Source: Dehalococcoidia bacterium (GTDB lineage Bacteria > Chloroflexota > Dehalococcoidia > Lucifugimonadales > VXLM01). Taken from it: a DNA stretch of 51,152 bases. Position numbers and translations under genes: made by a program. Positions 32,361-40,694 of this stretch are shown here, piece after piece (within the stretch, counting starts at the first letter, position 1; each line of letters begins with the position of its first letter). Below the pieces are notes generated by a model, which made no database searches, was not told the DNA's origin, and worked only from the letters and a program-made list of their open reading frames with translations. Location: NCBI GenBank assembly GCA_009841605.1, contig VXLM01000020.1, positions 53,738-104,889 on the forward strand, given 5' to 3'.

Positions 32361-33431
32361 TTATCTCGCGGCGTGAACCACCAAGTCATCAGTGATCTGA
32401 TCGACACTTGAACAGCCGGAGTACGCCATGATCTTGTCGAACTCCGCCCTGAGAATCGAGAGCATCAACCGGACTCCGTTCTCTCCGTCGTAGGCGAGAC
32501 CCCAGTGAACCGGCCGCCCCACGAATACGGCTCGCGCTCCCAGCGCCATCGCTCGAAATACGTCCAGGCCCGAACGAATGCCGGAGTCGAAAAACACTTC
32601 CGCGTCGTCTCCCAAGATGTCCACAAACTGCGGCAGAAGCTCGACCGAGGAAAGACCGCCGTCGAACTGCCGCCCGCCGTGTGTTGAGACGATGACACCG
32701 TCGACACCGTAGTCAAGACATCTGCGGGCGTCGTCGGTCCTGCGGACACCCTTGAGCACCAATGGCAGCCCTCCCGACAGCTCGCGCAGCCAGTCGAGCC
32801 GGTCCCACGTGATGTTTGGAGGTTCCCACTGTGCAAAGCCGCCCTCGTCCGTGAGGTCGGGCCTTTGTCTCAGGTTGGCGAACGACTTGATCTTCGAAGG
32901 TATGGACGGCGTGGTGAGCAATGCGTCTGCCATTGGAAATGGGCCAACGACATCAACGGTGAGAACGAGCGCGGAGAACCCGGCGGGCTTGAGAAGCGGC
33001 AGGTATTCCTCCGTGAGGGCGTCGCTGTAGTGAATGTGCTGGAACCACAACGGCCCGGTTGCCGCCGCTGCGACTTCATCGAAGGTGTGTGCGGAGCCGG
33101 TTGGCAGGGCCATAAGGGTACCTTCGGCACCAGCCGCCCTTGCCACTGCCAACTCGCCCTCTCGATGGCTGCCGGTCTGGCCGCCTGCAGGCGCGCACAT
33201 GATGGGGAACTTGATCCGCTGTCCAAGAACGGTCGTTGAGAGATCGCGCTTCGTGGTGTCCAGCAACACGGGCGGATTCAGTGCGATCTCGTCCAGCTTC
33301 GCGCGGTTACGGTCGCGGGTCCAGTTCTCTCCTATGCCACGCGCAACGAAGAAACGCTGGTCGGAGGCCATCTTCGCCTCCGCCATAGCTTGGAGTTCGG
33401 CGATAGTCGTTGGCCGTGCTGCACTTTCCAC
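32361..33431 (-). CDS. FMN-dependent alpha-hydroxyacid oxidase/dehydrogenase, divergent
   Basis: A 356-residue TIM-barrel flavoenzyme of the glycolate oxidase / lactate oxidase family, oxidising a 2-hydroxy acid to the 2-oxo acid. Conserved parts are CAPAGGQTGSHREGELAVARAA, the FMN-binding lysine in PLVLKGV, the catalytic histidine and substrate arginine in STHGGRQFDGG, and FFDSGIRSGLDVFRAMALGARAVFVGR. Two departures: the usual WFQLY motif is WFQHIH, so the substrate-contacting tyrosine is missing, and the GRREADxRN loop is replaced by GPFPMADAL. The substrate may therefore differ from glycolate or lactate. It stands alone, divergent from the glycosidase-like gene. Confidence 0.85.
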   Translation of the reverse strand: MESAARPTTIAELQAMAEAKMASDQRFFVARGIGENWTRDRNRAKLDEIALNPPVLLDTTKRDLSTTVLGQRIKFPIMCAPAGGQTGSHREGELAVARAAGAEGTLMALPTGSAHTFDEVAAAATGPLWFQHIHYSDALTEEYLPLLKPAGFSALVLTVDVVGPFPMADALLTTPSIPSKIKSFANLRQRPDLTDEGGFAQWEPPNITWDRLDWLRELSGGLPLVLKGVRRTDDARRCLDYGVDGVIVSTHGGRQFDGGLSSVELLPQFVDILGDDAEVFFDSGIRSGLDVFRAMALGARAVFVGRPVHWGLAYDGENGVRLMLSILRAEFDKIMAYSGCSSVDQITDDLVVHAAR

Positions 33432-33601
33432 TTAGAGTCTCCGACGAAAAAACTCAGGTAATTGTAAACTACGGAGCGCCGTAACGAGTGCGCAGTGCGA
33501 ACGGATAAAGAAACGATATATCCTGAGGCGACGATTTCAGAGGAACCCTCACTCGACTGATTTGGCGTTTCCGGCAGCATGAAACGATTGGAGGTCTTCT
33601 A

Positions 33602-35563
33602 ATGCCGCTTCCACGACCGATCACCATTGCAAATACTCGGTACCTGAAGGACGACGTCAACAGCTACAGTCCTGAGATCATAGAGATCGCCAAGCGTCTC
33701 GACGCCAACCACATCCTCCTGAGCTTTACCGGAACGTCCGGCGAGGACAAGGAAAGGTGGAACTGGCGACTCATCAAGCCGTTCGTGCGACAGTGCCACG
33801 ATGAGGGCCTGTTCGTCGCGTTCTACATGAAGCTCACGAACATCAACTGGAAACCCATGTTCCACGAGCGACCGGAATCGCAAGAGTGGCTGATGCGTTA
33901 CGCCGATGGACGGCCTGCCATCTATCTTGGGCATCCCGACCGGTACATGGGCTGTCTGAACAACCCGAACTGGCGCAACCACCTGAAGGAGATGATCGCT
34001 AAGGCGGTCGAGCACGAGCCGGACTCCCTCTTCTACGACAACTGTTTCGTTCCGCGAGAGCTGGCGGGCCTGAACGACGACGAGGCTGCCGCCGCGGGCT
34101 GGGCGTGCTACTGCGGCCTATGCCGTGTGAGCTTCCGGGAGTACACGGCTAAGAAGCTTGGCTGGGAATGCGAGTTGCCGTGGCCGCCGAAGTGGGACGA
34201 TCTAGTCTGGCAGACGTTCGTTGAATTCCGCGACGAGTACTTCGCCGATGCCATGGGCATGGTCGTCGACTACGCCCACGAGCTTAACCCGGATATCGTC
34301 GTGTACCCGAACCTCGCCGTGCCGTGGATGGGAGGTGGAGGTGCGAAGGGTTCCGCCACCCATCTTGTCGCGGACAAGGTCGACCTAATTCTCCTCGAGC
34401 GCCGGGGAGCGCCGAGATTGGAGTCCCCTCCGGCGGGGGGAATGCCCCGCGCCATCAACGCGGTCGTCGACTGGAAGTACGGCTCTCGCGTCAAGAACAC
34501 TCCCATCTGGTACCGGCAAAATAAGCCGGGCTCCCATACGCCCGACCAGATGAAGATCGGCCTCGCGGAGTCGTCCGCGTTCAACGGCGCGACGCACCAC
34601 ATCATGGCCGCTCTGTTCACTCACGAGCACGTGAAGGCCGACATCATCAGGCACTACTACACCTGGCTTCAGGAGTACGAGCGCTTCTACGTCGACGCCA
34701 AGCCTCTCGCGGATGTGGCGCTCCATGTCTCCACGCCGACGATCAACTGGTACTACCCGAACCGCGTCACTCAGGGAGGGTCCGACCTGCCGCAGAACCT
34801 CACCGGCCTCGCACAAGCGCTCGTGGAGCTCCACATGCCGTTCAACGTGGCGCTGGACGAGGACCTGACCACGGATCATGGATATCGCGTACTGGTGCTC
34901 CCAAACTCTGCCTGCATGAGTGACGAGGAAGTCGAGGCGGTTCGTCGGTTCGTCGCGGATGGCGGCGGGCTGATAGCTACTGCCGATACTTCGCTATACG
35001 ACGAGAAGTTCCGCATCCGGGATGATTTCGCTCTAGCAGACGTGTTCGGAGCACACCATGGACAGGCAACGTCCGAGGTCGTCAAGAGCGAGTACGGTAA
35101 GGGTAGGGTGGCTTTTCTGCCCGGCGACCCGGACGAGCGATTCTGGTATGAGGGCATTTCCACCGACTTGGCGTTATTCCGCGAAGCGCTGGAGCACGCA
35201 CTGGACGGCGACTGGCCGATTGAGATTGACGCGCCGACAACCACCGTGATCAATCTCACCGAGACCGCCGACGGGGATACGACTCTTGTCCACCTCATCA
35301 ACTACGACGTTCAGCTTACAGAGACACAGAAGGCCTTCGGGAAGGAAGAGGTTCCTCCTGTCACCGACACCCTGGCGCGGCGTGTGGTCGGCATTCCGGT
35401 GACCCTCCGCAAACCGGCTGGCCGCGCTGCTGAGCGCGTCCGTCTCCACTCGACCGACCTCGACGAGCCGCTAGATCTGGCCTTCCAAGAGTCCGGTCGC
35501 GCTGTGAGCTTCGAAATCCCCATCCTGTGGATCTACGACGTGATCGCCGTAGACTGGCAATAG
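33602..35563 (+). CDS. Glycoside-hydrolase-like protein with beta-galactosidase trimerisation-type domain
   Basis: A 653-residue cytoplasmic protein without signal peptide. The N-terminal half looks like a TIM barrel of the GH42/GH29-like clan: ANHILLSFTGT, LFVAFYMK, a GC-LNNPNWRNHLKEM segment, DSLFYDNCF and VVYPNLAVPW strands. The middle (about 425-525) resembles the GATase-like trimerisation domain of beta-galactosidases, with YRVLVLPNSACMSDEEVEAVRRF and ADGGGLIATADTS. The last part is beta-rich (TTLVHLINYDVQ), as in the C-terminal domain of those enzymes. I could not fix the catalytic acids. GGAGG stands seven bases before the ATG. It may cleave a sugar acid or glycoside, or be a non-catalytic relative. 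Confidence 0.65.
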   Translation: MPLPRPITIANTRYLKDDVNSYSPEIIEIAKRLDANHILLSFTGTSGEDKERWNWRLIKPFVRQCHDEGLFVAFYMKLTNINWKPMFHERPESQEWLMRYADGRPAIYLGHPDRYMGCLNNPNWRNHLKEMIAKAVEHEPDSLFYDNCFVPRELAGLNDDEAAAAGWACYCGLCRVSFREYTAKKLGWECELPWPPKWDDLVWQTFVEFRDEYFADAMGMVVDYAHELNPDIVVYPNLAVPWMGGGGAKGSATHLVADKVDLILLERRGAPRLESPPAGGMPRAINAVVDWKYGSRVKNTPIWYRQNKPGSHTPDQMKIGLAESSAFNGATHHIMAALFTHEHVKADIIRHYYTWLQEYERFYVDAKPLADVALHVSTPTINWYYPNRVTQGGSDLPQNLTGLAQALVELHMPFNVALDEDLTTDHGYRVLVLPNSACMSDEEVEAVRRFVADGGGLIATADTSLYDEKFRIRDDFALADVFGAHHGQATSEVVKSEYGKGRVAFLPGDPDERFWYEGISTDLALFREALEHALDGDWPIEIDAPTTTVINLTETADGDTTLVHLINYDVQLTETQKAFGKEEVPPVTDTLARRVVGIPVTLRKPAGRAAERVRLHSTDLDEPLDLAFQESGRAVSFEIPILWIYDVIAVDWQ

Positions 35564-35609
35564 CGCGAGGCTAGGGAACTTGTATCGAGCGGATTGGACT
35601 TGCTGAACA

Positions 35610-37052
35610 ATGGGTGCCCTGGACATCGTCACGCGGTTTGAACGCGAAGTCAGGACTGCCGTAGAGACCGCCCAACTGACAGGTAAGCGTTTGGCCGTCG
35701 CCGTATCGGGCGGGCCTGACTCCCTTGCAATGCTGTATGCCCTTCATCGTCTGCAGGACGAGCTGGGTCTAGCCCTGCACGTTGCCCATCTCGACCACGG
35801 ACTACGGGGAGAGCACTCTACTGCAGACGCTGATTTCGTAGTGCAGACCTGTGCCAAGCTCGGCGTCAACTGTACGGTTGAGGCCGCGGACGTGCCAGCA
35901 TTCCAGCGGGAGCATCGGATGTCGATTGAAGAAGCGGCTAGGGAAGCGCGATACGGGTTTCTTGCACGAGTGGCCGAAAAGGTAGGAGCGGCTGCCGTTG
36001 TCACCGGTCACACGTCGGACGATCAGATCGAGACCGTCCTGATGAACTTCATCAGGGGAAGCGGTCTGCGTGGACTGCGTGGCATGATGCCCACCTCAAG
36101 GCGAGATATTGGGGGCAATGATACGACACTCTTTCGTCCCCTCCTGAATCTGTCGAAGCAAGACACCATTGCCTACTGTGAGGCGCTCAATCTTGCTCCC
36201 CGATCCGATGTGTCAAACCTCTCGACGGAAATGACGAGGAACAGGGTCAGATTGGAACTGCTGCCACTTATGCGGGAAATGAATCCGGCCTTCGGCGACG
36301 CCGTTCTGCGCTTATCGAGAAACGCGGAAGACGCGCTCACCGTCGTGGACAAGGCCGTAGATGCAGCATGGTCGGATGCTGTTGCCGAAGAAGGAAAAAT
36401 CATCCGCATCGACCGTGAGAAATTCCGCGCACTGGACGGGCCGGTGCGGACCCATCTCATCATTCGCGCTCTATCGCAAGTTAAAGGGGATGCTCAGGGC
36501 ATCGAACGGGTACATATCGAAGACGCTACGCGCGCCGTCCTCGACTCGCCGGATACACAGTTGCATTTGCCTGACGGTCTCCGTCTCTCTGTGGAGCAAC
36601 GGTCGGCGGTCATATATGTGGGGGACGGCGTATTCGTCGCCTCTTCCTTCGATGCGTCCCCTCTTACCGTTCCCGGAGTGACGAACGTGGGAGAGTGGCG
36701 AATCACCACCGAGCGAATCGAGATACCATCGGAGAACCATCCGCGCGATGAAGGCGGGCAGTCTCCCAAAGGATTCACCGAGCGGTTTGGATCTGCAGTC
36801 GATGTCATGTCCCTGGAAATCCGTAGTCGTCTGCCGGGCGACCGCTTTCAACCACTTGGCATGTCGGGGACGAAAAAGCTGAAGGACTTTATGATCGACG
36901 AAAAGGTATCGAAATCGATACGAGACTCGATACCCTTGATCGTCACGTCAAGGGGGATCGCGTGGGTAGTCGGTAGGCGAATAGCAGAATGGGCCAAGGT
37001 CGGTGACAACGACCGCGAGTGCTTGGAGCTCAGGGTCGAGAGGGTTGAGTAG
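35610..37052 (+). CDS. tilS: tRNA(Ile)-lysidine synthetase
   Basis: Essential ATP-dependent enzyme that changes cytidine 34 of the AUA-reading isoleucine tRNA to lysidine. The 480 residues contain the PP-loop SGGPDSLAML (33-42), the LDHGLRGEHS motif, VVTGHTSDDQIETVLMNFIRGSG, and RPLLNLSKQDTIAYCEALNL. The C-terminal tRNA-binding domain is seen as SRLPGDRFQPLGMSGTKKLKDF and IAWVVGRRIAEWAKV. Length is close to the bacterial norm with a full C-terminal domain. It follows the glycosidase-like gene by 46 bp. Its presence implies that the cell reads AUA in the usual way. Confidence 0.92.
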   Translation: MGALDIVTRFEREVRTAVETAQLTGKRLAVAVSGGPDSLAMLYALHRLQDELGLALHVAHLDHGLRGEHSTADADFVVQTCAKLGVNCTVEAADVPAFQREHRMSIEEAAREARYGFLARVAEKVGAAAVVTGHTSDDQIETVLMNFIRGSGLRGLRGMMPTSRRDIGGNDTTLFRPLLNLSKQDTIAYCEALNLAPRSDVSNLSTEMTRNRVRLELLPLMREMNPAFGDAVLRLSRNAEDALTVVDKAVDAAWSDAVAEEGKIIRIDREKFRALDGPVRTHLIIRALSQVKGDAQGIERVHIEDATRAVLDSPDTQLHLPDGLRLSVEQRSAVIYVGDGVFVASSFDASPLTVPGVTNVGEWRITTERIEIPSENHPRDEGGQSPKGFTERFGSAVDVMSLEIRSRLPGDRFQPLGMSGTKKLKDFMIDEKVSKSIRDSIPLIVTSRGIAWVVGRRIAEWAKVGDNDRECLELRVERVE

Positions 37053-37116
37053 GGCCCGACATGGTCTCTTCTGGTACCATGTTGGCCGGCATTTCGATCA
37101 CGAGGAACATACATCT

Positions 37117-37776
37117 ATGGGAAAGCACTATGACAACGCGGCCATTCCCGACGTGCTGCGCCGCGACTTCGACGTATACGACCGGTTATCAGAACTGGGC
37201 ATTGATCTGGGAACGTTCGAGGAGAACGTCACTTCGCTTGCCGACCAGAACATCGCGCACATGGTGTTCCACGAGAGCGGCTTGGTCTACCTGTCCGGCT
37301 CATCGGGAGGAACGTACCCTATGAACGACGATGAAGACCGCATCGCCCATGGCTTCCAGGGAGCGCAGGATGCGGCAGATCACCAGATCAGCAGGCTCCA
37401 CTGGGGCTTGAGCGCCGGTGGAGAGGGCGACCTCAACGATGTTCTGTACACAGTGAAAGCTCTGGGAATGGTTGTAACGCCGGGAGGAGGAACGACGAGC
37501 GCGGGACCGCCCGTGACGAACGGATTTTCGTTCCGATGGCAGTCCGTATTCGGCGGCGGAAAGAGCTCCTACGCCGTCGGCGGCGTCGATCCCGGAGGTT
37601 TTGCAGGCGTCCATGCTCGGAGCGCCATGGGCGGTTTCGACGGACGGTTCTCAATCGAGCCGGAGATAGTCGTCGCGATACCGGCTAGCTTAGCGATGGA
37701 AATCATTGGCAACAGGGGATGGGTGTTCCCGCTGCCGCCGGCCATGCTGGAGAAGATCAAAGCCGGTCGAGGATAA
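37117..37776 (+). CDS. RidA/YjgF-like protein with insertions
   Basis: A 219-residue protein that resembles the RidA (YjgF/YER057c/UK114) imine/enamine deaminase fold but is much longer than the usual 130. Matching parts are LVYLSGSSGG (strand, like LVFVSGQ), GAQDAADHQISRLHWGL (helix), DLNDVLYTVKALGMV (strand after a helix) and HARSAMGG with R168 at the place of the conserved substrate-binding arginine, then IEPEIVVAIP as the last strand. An N-terminal extension of about 50 residues and a Gly-rich insert near 121-165 are extra. The ATG at 37117 is chosen from the alignment. It may be co-transcribed with the carboxymuconolactone-decarboxylase-like gene 16 bp downstream. The assignment is by pattern only. 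Confidence 0.55.
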   Translation: MGKHYDNAAIPDVLRRDFDVYDRLSELGIDLGTFEENVTSLADQNIAHMVFHESGLVYLSGSSGGTYPMNDDEDRIAHGFQGAQDAADHQISRLHWGLSAGGEGDLNDVLYTVKALGMVVTPGGGTTSAGPPVTNGFSFRWQSVFGGGKSSYAVGGVDPGGFAGVHARSAMGGFDGRFSIEPEIVVAIPASLAMEIIGNRGWVFPLPPAMLEKIKAGRG

Positions 37777-37792
37777 CGGGAGAAGTTGATCC

Positions 37793-38344
37793 ATGGCAAA
37801 ATTGCCTTATGTGAATAGAGATGACCTCTCGGAAGACAAGCGGCACGTCTACGACCGTATCGCCCAGACCCGCGGCAGCGTGGATCACATCTTTCGGTTG
37901 CTTCTCAACAGTCCCGATGCCGCTGAGGTCGCCACGAGTGTAGGGGAGTACATCAGATATCGGTCGCCGCTCGATCCCGCCGTTCGGGAGATTTCCATCC
38001 TCAGCGTCGCGCGTGAGCTTGACTGCGAGTACGAGTGGGCTCAGCACGAGCCCATAGCGCGCCGGGACGGCGTGAGTGACCACACCATCGAGTCGATCAG
38101 AAGCGGACGCGCACCAATGGGCGTCCCTGCGAAGAACGGCGTCTACGTTCAGGGTGTCAAGGAACTCGTCCGCGGTGGATCGTTGAGCGAGCCTACCTAC
38201 AAGGCAATCGAACACCTGCTAGGCCCTTCGCAGACGCTCGACTACCTCGTGCTTGTGGGCTATTACTCAATGCTGGCCCGCATTATGGCGACGCTCGAAA
38301 TCGAGCTCGACGAGGGACTTGAGGCGGATCTTCCGGAACTATAA
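37793..38344 (+). CDS. Carboxymuconolactone decarboxylase family protein
   Basis: A 183-residue all-helical protein of the CMD/AhpD superfamily. The core REISILSVARELDCEYEWAQHEPIARRDGVSDHTIESI is the usual CMD helix pair, with the EWAQHE motif in place of the CxxC redox pair of AhpD; this argues for a decarboxylase- or isomerase-like rather than a peroxidase-reductase role. GGGAGAAG lies before the ATG. It follows the RidA-like gene by 16 bp, and proteins of this kind often serve in breakdown of ring compounds. Substrate unknown. Confidence 0.82.
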   Translation: MAKLPYVNRDDLSEDKRHVYDRIAQTRGSVDHIFRLLLNSPDAAEVATSVGEYIRYRSPLDPAVREISILSVARELDCEYEWAQHEPIARRDGVSDHTIESIRSGRAPMGVPAKNGVYVQGVKELVRGGSLSEPTYKAIEHLLGPSQTLDYLVLVGYYSMLARIMATLEIELDEGLEADLPEL

Positions 38345-38456
38345 CGGCTTGCGCGCGTGCTTGAAATAGCCGAGGATGGCACGCTACCATACCTGCGGCA
38401 ACTGACTCGGCTCACCATTATCAGGCGGGTTGCCCCGCTAAAACACAGGTGAATGC

Positions 38457-39455
38457 ATGGTAAACGCCGATTTTGAGATACGTCGATCTCTGCTGGTAGG
38501 CGAGACCGCGGATGTCTACCTGCAGCGAACGCTCACCATCCTCCGCAACGAAGGGGTCAACCCTGTCGTCGCCCTTGAGTTTTCTCCCAGGCGAGCAGGC
38601 ATCTTCTGCGGCATCACGGAGGTGCGCGGACTGTTGTCTCGCGTACTTCCCGAGAGCGGGATCGAAGTCTGGGCACTGAGCGAAGGCGACCCCATCGAAG
38701 CAGGAGAGGTCGCCCTGCGTGTCAAGGCTCCTTACAGCTCGGTTGGCCTGTACGAGACGGCCATCAGCGGCATACTCGCCCAATGTACAGGCTTTGCTTC
38801 GGCGGCACGAGAATGCGTCGATGCGGCAAGTGGGACGCCGGTGCTGGCGCTAGGCGCGCGGCACGTACACCCGGACGTCGCCGGGATTCTTGGCTACAGC
38901 GCCATCATTGGCGGGTGCGTATCGTGCTCGACGATTCAGGGTGCTCGACTTGCGGGCATTACGCCGTCGGGGAACATGCCGCATTCGCTGTCCTTGTTGC
39001 TCGGGGGCACCGTCCAGGCGATGGAGGCGCTCGACAAGCACATGCCGCAAGAGGTACCACGAGTCGCCCTCGTGGACACCTTCCGGGATGAAAGCGAGGA
39101 AGCTCTCGCAGTTTCACGCGTTCTCCGGGAAAAGCTGCGCGGGATACGCATCAACACGCCTTCGACCAGAGGCGGAGCCACTCCCGACCTCATCAAAGAG
39201 GTGCGCGCGCGGCTCGACCTGTCCGGCTTCCGACACGTGGAAATCATGGTAAGCGGCGGGCTGAATCCCGAGCGCATCACCGAGTTCGTCGACGCGGAAG
39301 CGCCGGTCAACACTTTCGGCATTGGGGCTTACATCGCCGCCACGGGCCCGAATCCGTTCCACGTCGATATCCACGAGGTGGACGGTCGTCCCGTCGCCCG
39401 CAAGGGGCGAATACCCGGTATCACCAACAATCCGCGGCTGGGTAGAGTGATGTAG
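38457..39455 (+). CDS. pncB: Nicotinate phosphoribosyltransferase (short type)
   Basis: Joins nicotinate to phosphoribosyl pyrophosphate in NAD salvage. The 332-residue protein has the type II phosphoribosyltransferase layout. Features include TADVYLQRT near the N-terminus, ALSEGDPIEAGEVALRV, a TPVLALGARHVHPDVAG segment, and GTMPHSL-like GNMPHSLSLLL (substrate loop). Then comes VDTFRDESEEA and the phosphate-binding SGGLNPERI and FGIGAYIA. The archaeal/Thermoplasma-like short form is the best match; bacterial PncB is usually longer than 390 residues. Quinolinate phosphoribosyltransferase is a less likely alternative. AGGTGA precedes the ATG. It stands 112 bp from the CMD gene. Confidence 0.78.
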   Translation: MVNADFEIRRSLLVGETADVYLQRTLTILRNEGVNPVVALEFSPRRAGIFCGITEVRGLLSRVLPESGIEVWALSEGDPIEAGEVALRVKAPYSSVGLYETAISGILAQCTGFASAARECVDAASGTPVLALGARHVHPDVAGILGYSAIIGGCVSCSTIQGARLAGITPSGNMPHSLSLLLGGTVQAMEALDKHMPQEVPRVALVDTFRDESEEALAVSRVLREKLRGIRINTPSTRGGATPDLIKEVRARLDLSGFRHVEIMVSGGLNPERITEFVDAEAPVNTFGIGAYIAATGPNPFHVDIHEVDGRPVARKGRIPGITNNPRLGRVM

Positions 39456-39472
39456 CGGGGAAGCTGTTCGCT

Positions 39473-39844
39473 CTACTCGGTCTGCAGCGCCTGCGCGAAT
39501 GTCAGCTTGTTGTCGTCGGCATCGCGGACGTGCATCTCGCGCAGGCCCCAGACTTGGTCGATCGGCCTCGTATCGATCTCCACGCCCTTTGACACGAACT
39601 CCTCGTGCAGGCTGTCAACGTCGTCGGTCCATACGATGACCCCTGTCTTCGGCACGCCGTCGCCGGAGAATGAAGAGACCCGCATCACCGCGTCGTCACG
39701 CTTCACTCCCATGTGGTAGGGATCGTCGTGGTCGCGGAAAGGGCGGTACGCGAACTGCAACTCAAAGCCCAGCTTGCCGCAGTAGAACTCTTCGGCCGCT
39801 TTCGAGTCGGACACGCCGAGAACGGGGGTCACGCCGTGTATCAT
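39473..39844 (-). CDS. VOC (glyoxalase/bleomycin-resistance) family protein
   Basis: A 123-residue protein with the paired beta-alpha-beta-beta-beta fold: GVTPVLGVSDSKAAEEFYCGKLGFELQF is the family N-terminal pattern and GVEIDTRPIDQVWGLREMHVRDADDNKLTFAQ the C-terminal one, including the late glutamate-region that usually binds metal (MHVRDADDN). The arrangement matches single-domain metal-dependent lyases, dioxygenases and resistance proteins. GGGAG stands before the ATG. It lies convergent with the nicotinate phosphoribosyltransferase gene. Specific activity cannot be told. Confidence 0.82.
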   Translation of the reverse strand: MIHGVTPVLGVSDSKAAEEFYCGKLGFELQFAYRPFRDHDDPYHMGVKRDDAVMRVSSFSGDGVPKTGVIVWTDDVDSLHEEFVSKGVEIDTRPIDQVWGLREMHVRDADDNKLTFAQALQTE

Positions 39845-39878
39845 CGTATCGCTCCCTAATAGCTTCTTGTGACGTGTC

Positions 39879-40475
39879 TTAGTTCAGCGAGGCGACGCTG
39901 AAAACCACGTGGAACGGCTTGCAGTAGATGACAATCGAGCCGTAGTCGTCTACGTCGATGCTGTCGGGGATGGTGTAGTTCTGGTTTCCGATGTTGCCCT
40001 TCAGCTTGCCAAGCTCTTCGTACCCTGAGTCGAGGTCGCCACGCCCCATCGGGTTGGAGTGATTCACCAGCAGGACTCGCAGGTCGGGGCCGTTGGTGAC
40101 CTTGAAGTCCTCGAAGCGCAGGACCTGCTGGCCGTCGGCGAGCTTGTAGATCGTGGCCGTGCCCTCACCTTTGTGGAAGCTGTCACCGTCCCGGAAGTTT
40201 CCGGACTTCACGACGACGTTGGCGGCCTCCATCATCTCCTTCGGCATTTCCTCGTCCATCTTGGTCTCGACCTTCGACATGGTCATCATCACGGTCTCGG
40301 CCTCGGACTGGGTAATGCCCGCCGGAATAGTCGCGTTCTCCGTGAGAGGGAACTCCTCGTTCACCTCGGTATCGAGAAACAGCGGCGCAAGAAGCCACCA
40401 GCCGAATGCGACCACCGGTATGCCTATGATCAGTCCCGCGCCGAACCAGACCCACTTGTTCTTCAGTGCGCTCAA
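39879..40475 (-). CDS. Membrane-anchored DM13-domain protein
   Basis: A 198-residue protein with one N-terminal membrane segment (WVWFGAGLIIGIPVVAFGWWLLAPLF, about 8-33) and an extracellular DM13 domain (about 85-198). DM13 hallmarks are GTATIYKLADGQQVLRFEDFKVTNGPDLRVLLVN, an L-x-G-x-x-x-YxIP (LKGNIGNQNYTIPD) and the final IVIYCKPFHVVFSVA with the conserved cysteine. DM13 domains in bacteria are thought to serve electron transfer or adhesion, but this is not firm. The start is TTG at 40475, supported by GGGAGGTG six bases upstream. It follows the VOC gene's opposite end on the same strand with a 34-bp gap. Confidence 0.82.
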   Translation of the reverse strand: MSALKNKWVWFGAGLIIGIPVVAFGWWLLAPLFLDTEVNEEFPLTENATIPAGITQSEAETVMMTMSKVETKMDEEMPKEMMEAANVVVKSGNFRDGDSFHKGEGTATIYKLADGQQVLRFEDFKVTNGPDLRVLLVNHSNPMGRGDLDSGYEELGKLKGNIGNQNYTIPDSIDVDDYGSIVIYCKPFHVVFSVASLN

Positions 40476-40674
40476 GATACACCTCCCTAGAAGTGAAGAT
40501 TGCTCCTCATAGCAATTCGCCGTATCTGTGCCTATATGATTGGAGGCACACCGCCGTTCGTCGTATGGCCTCTTAAATTCCTAAACGTGTGGGCATCCCT
40601 TTGGGTTGCCTAAAGCGATGGACATTGCGGCCTCCCTCTTCCGCCTGATTGTATCAGGTGATGTCGAGAAACCA

Positions 40675-40694
40675 CGCTTGGGAGACCTCAAGCG
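40675..40694 (-). terminator. Possible intrinsic terminator at the end of the phosphofructokinase gene
   Basis: On the minus strand CGCTTG and CAAGCG, extended inward by GG/CC pairs, form a hairpin that overlaps the TGA of the phosphofructokinase gene and is followed by TGGTTTCTC. The T-tract is weak, so termination is uncertain. Confidence 0.35.

Noticed and set aside
40644-40658. CCTGAT/ATCAGG hairpin in the gap before the DM13 gene
   Set aside because: Only a 6-bp stem with a 3-base loop and no T-tract; too weak to call a terminator or operator.
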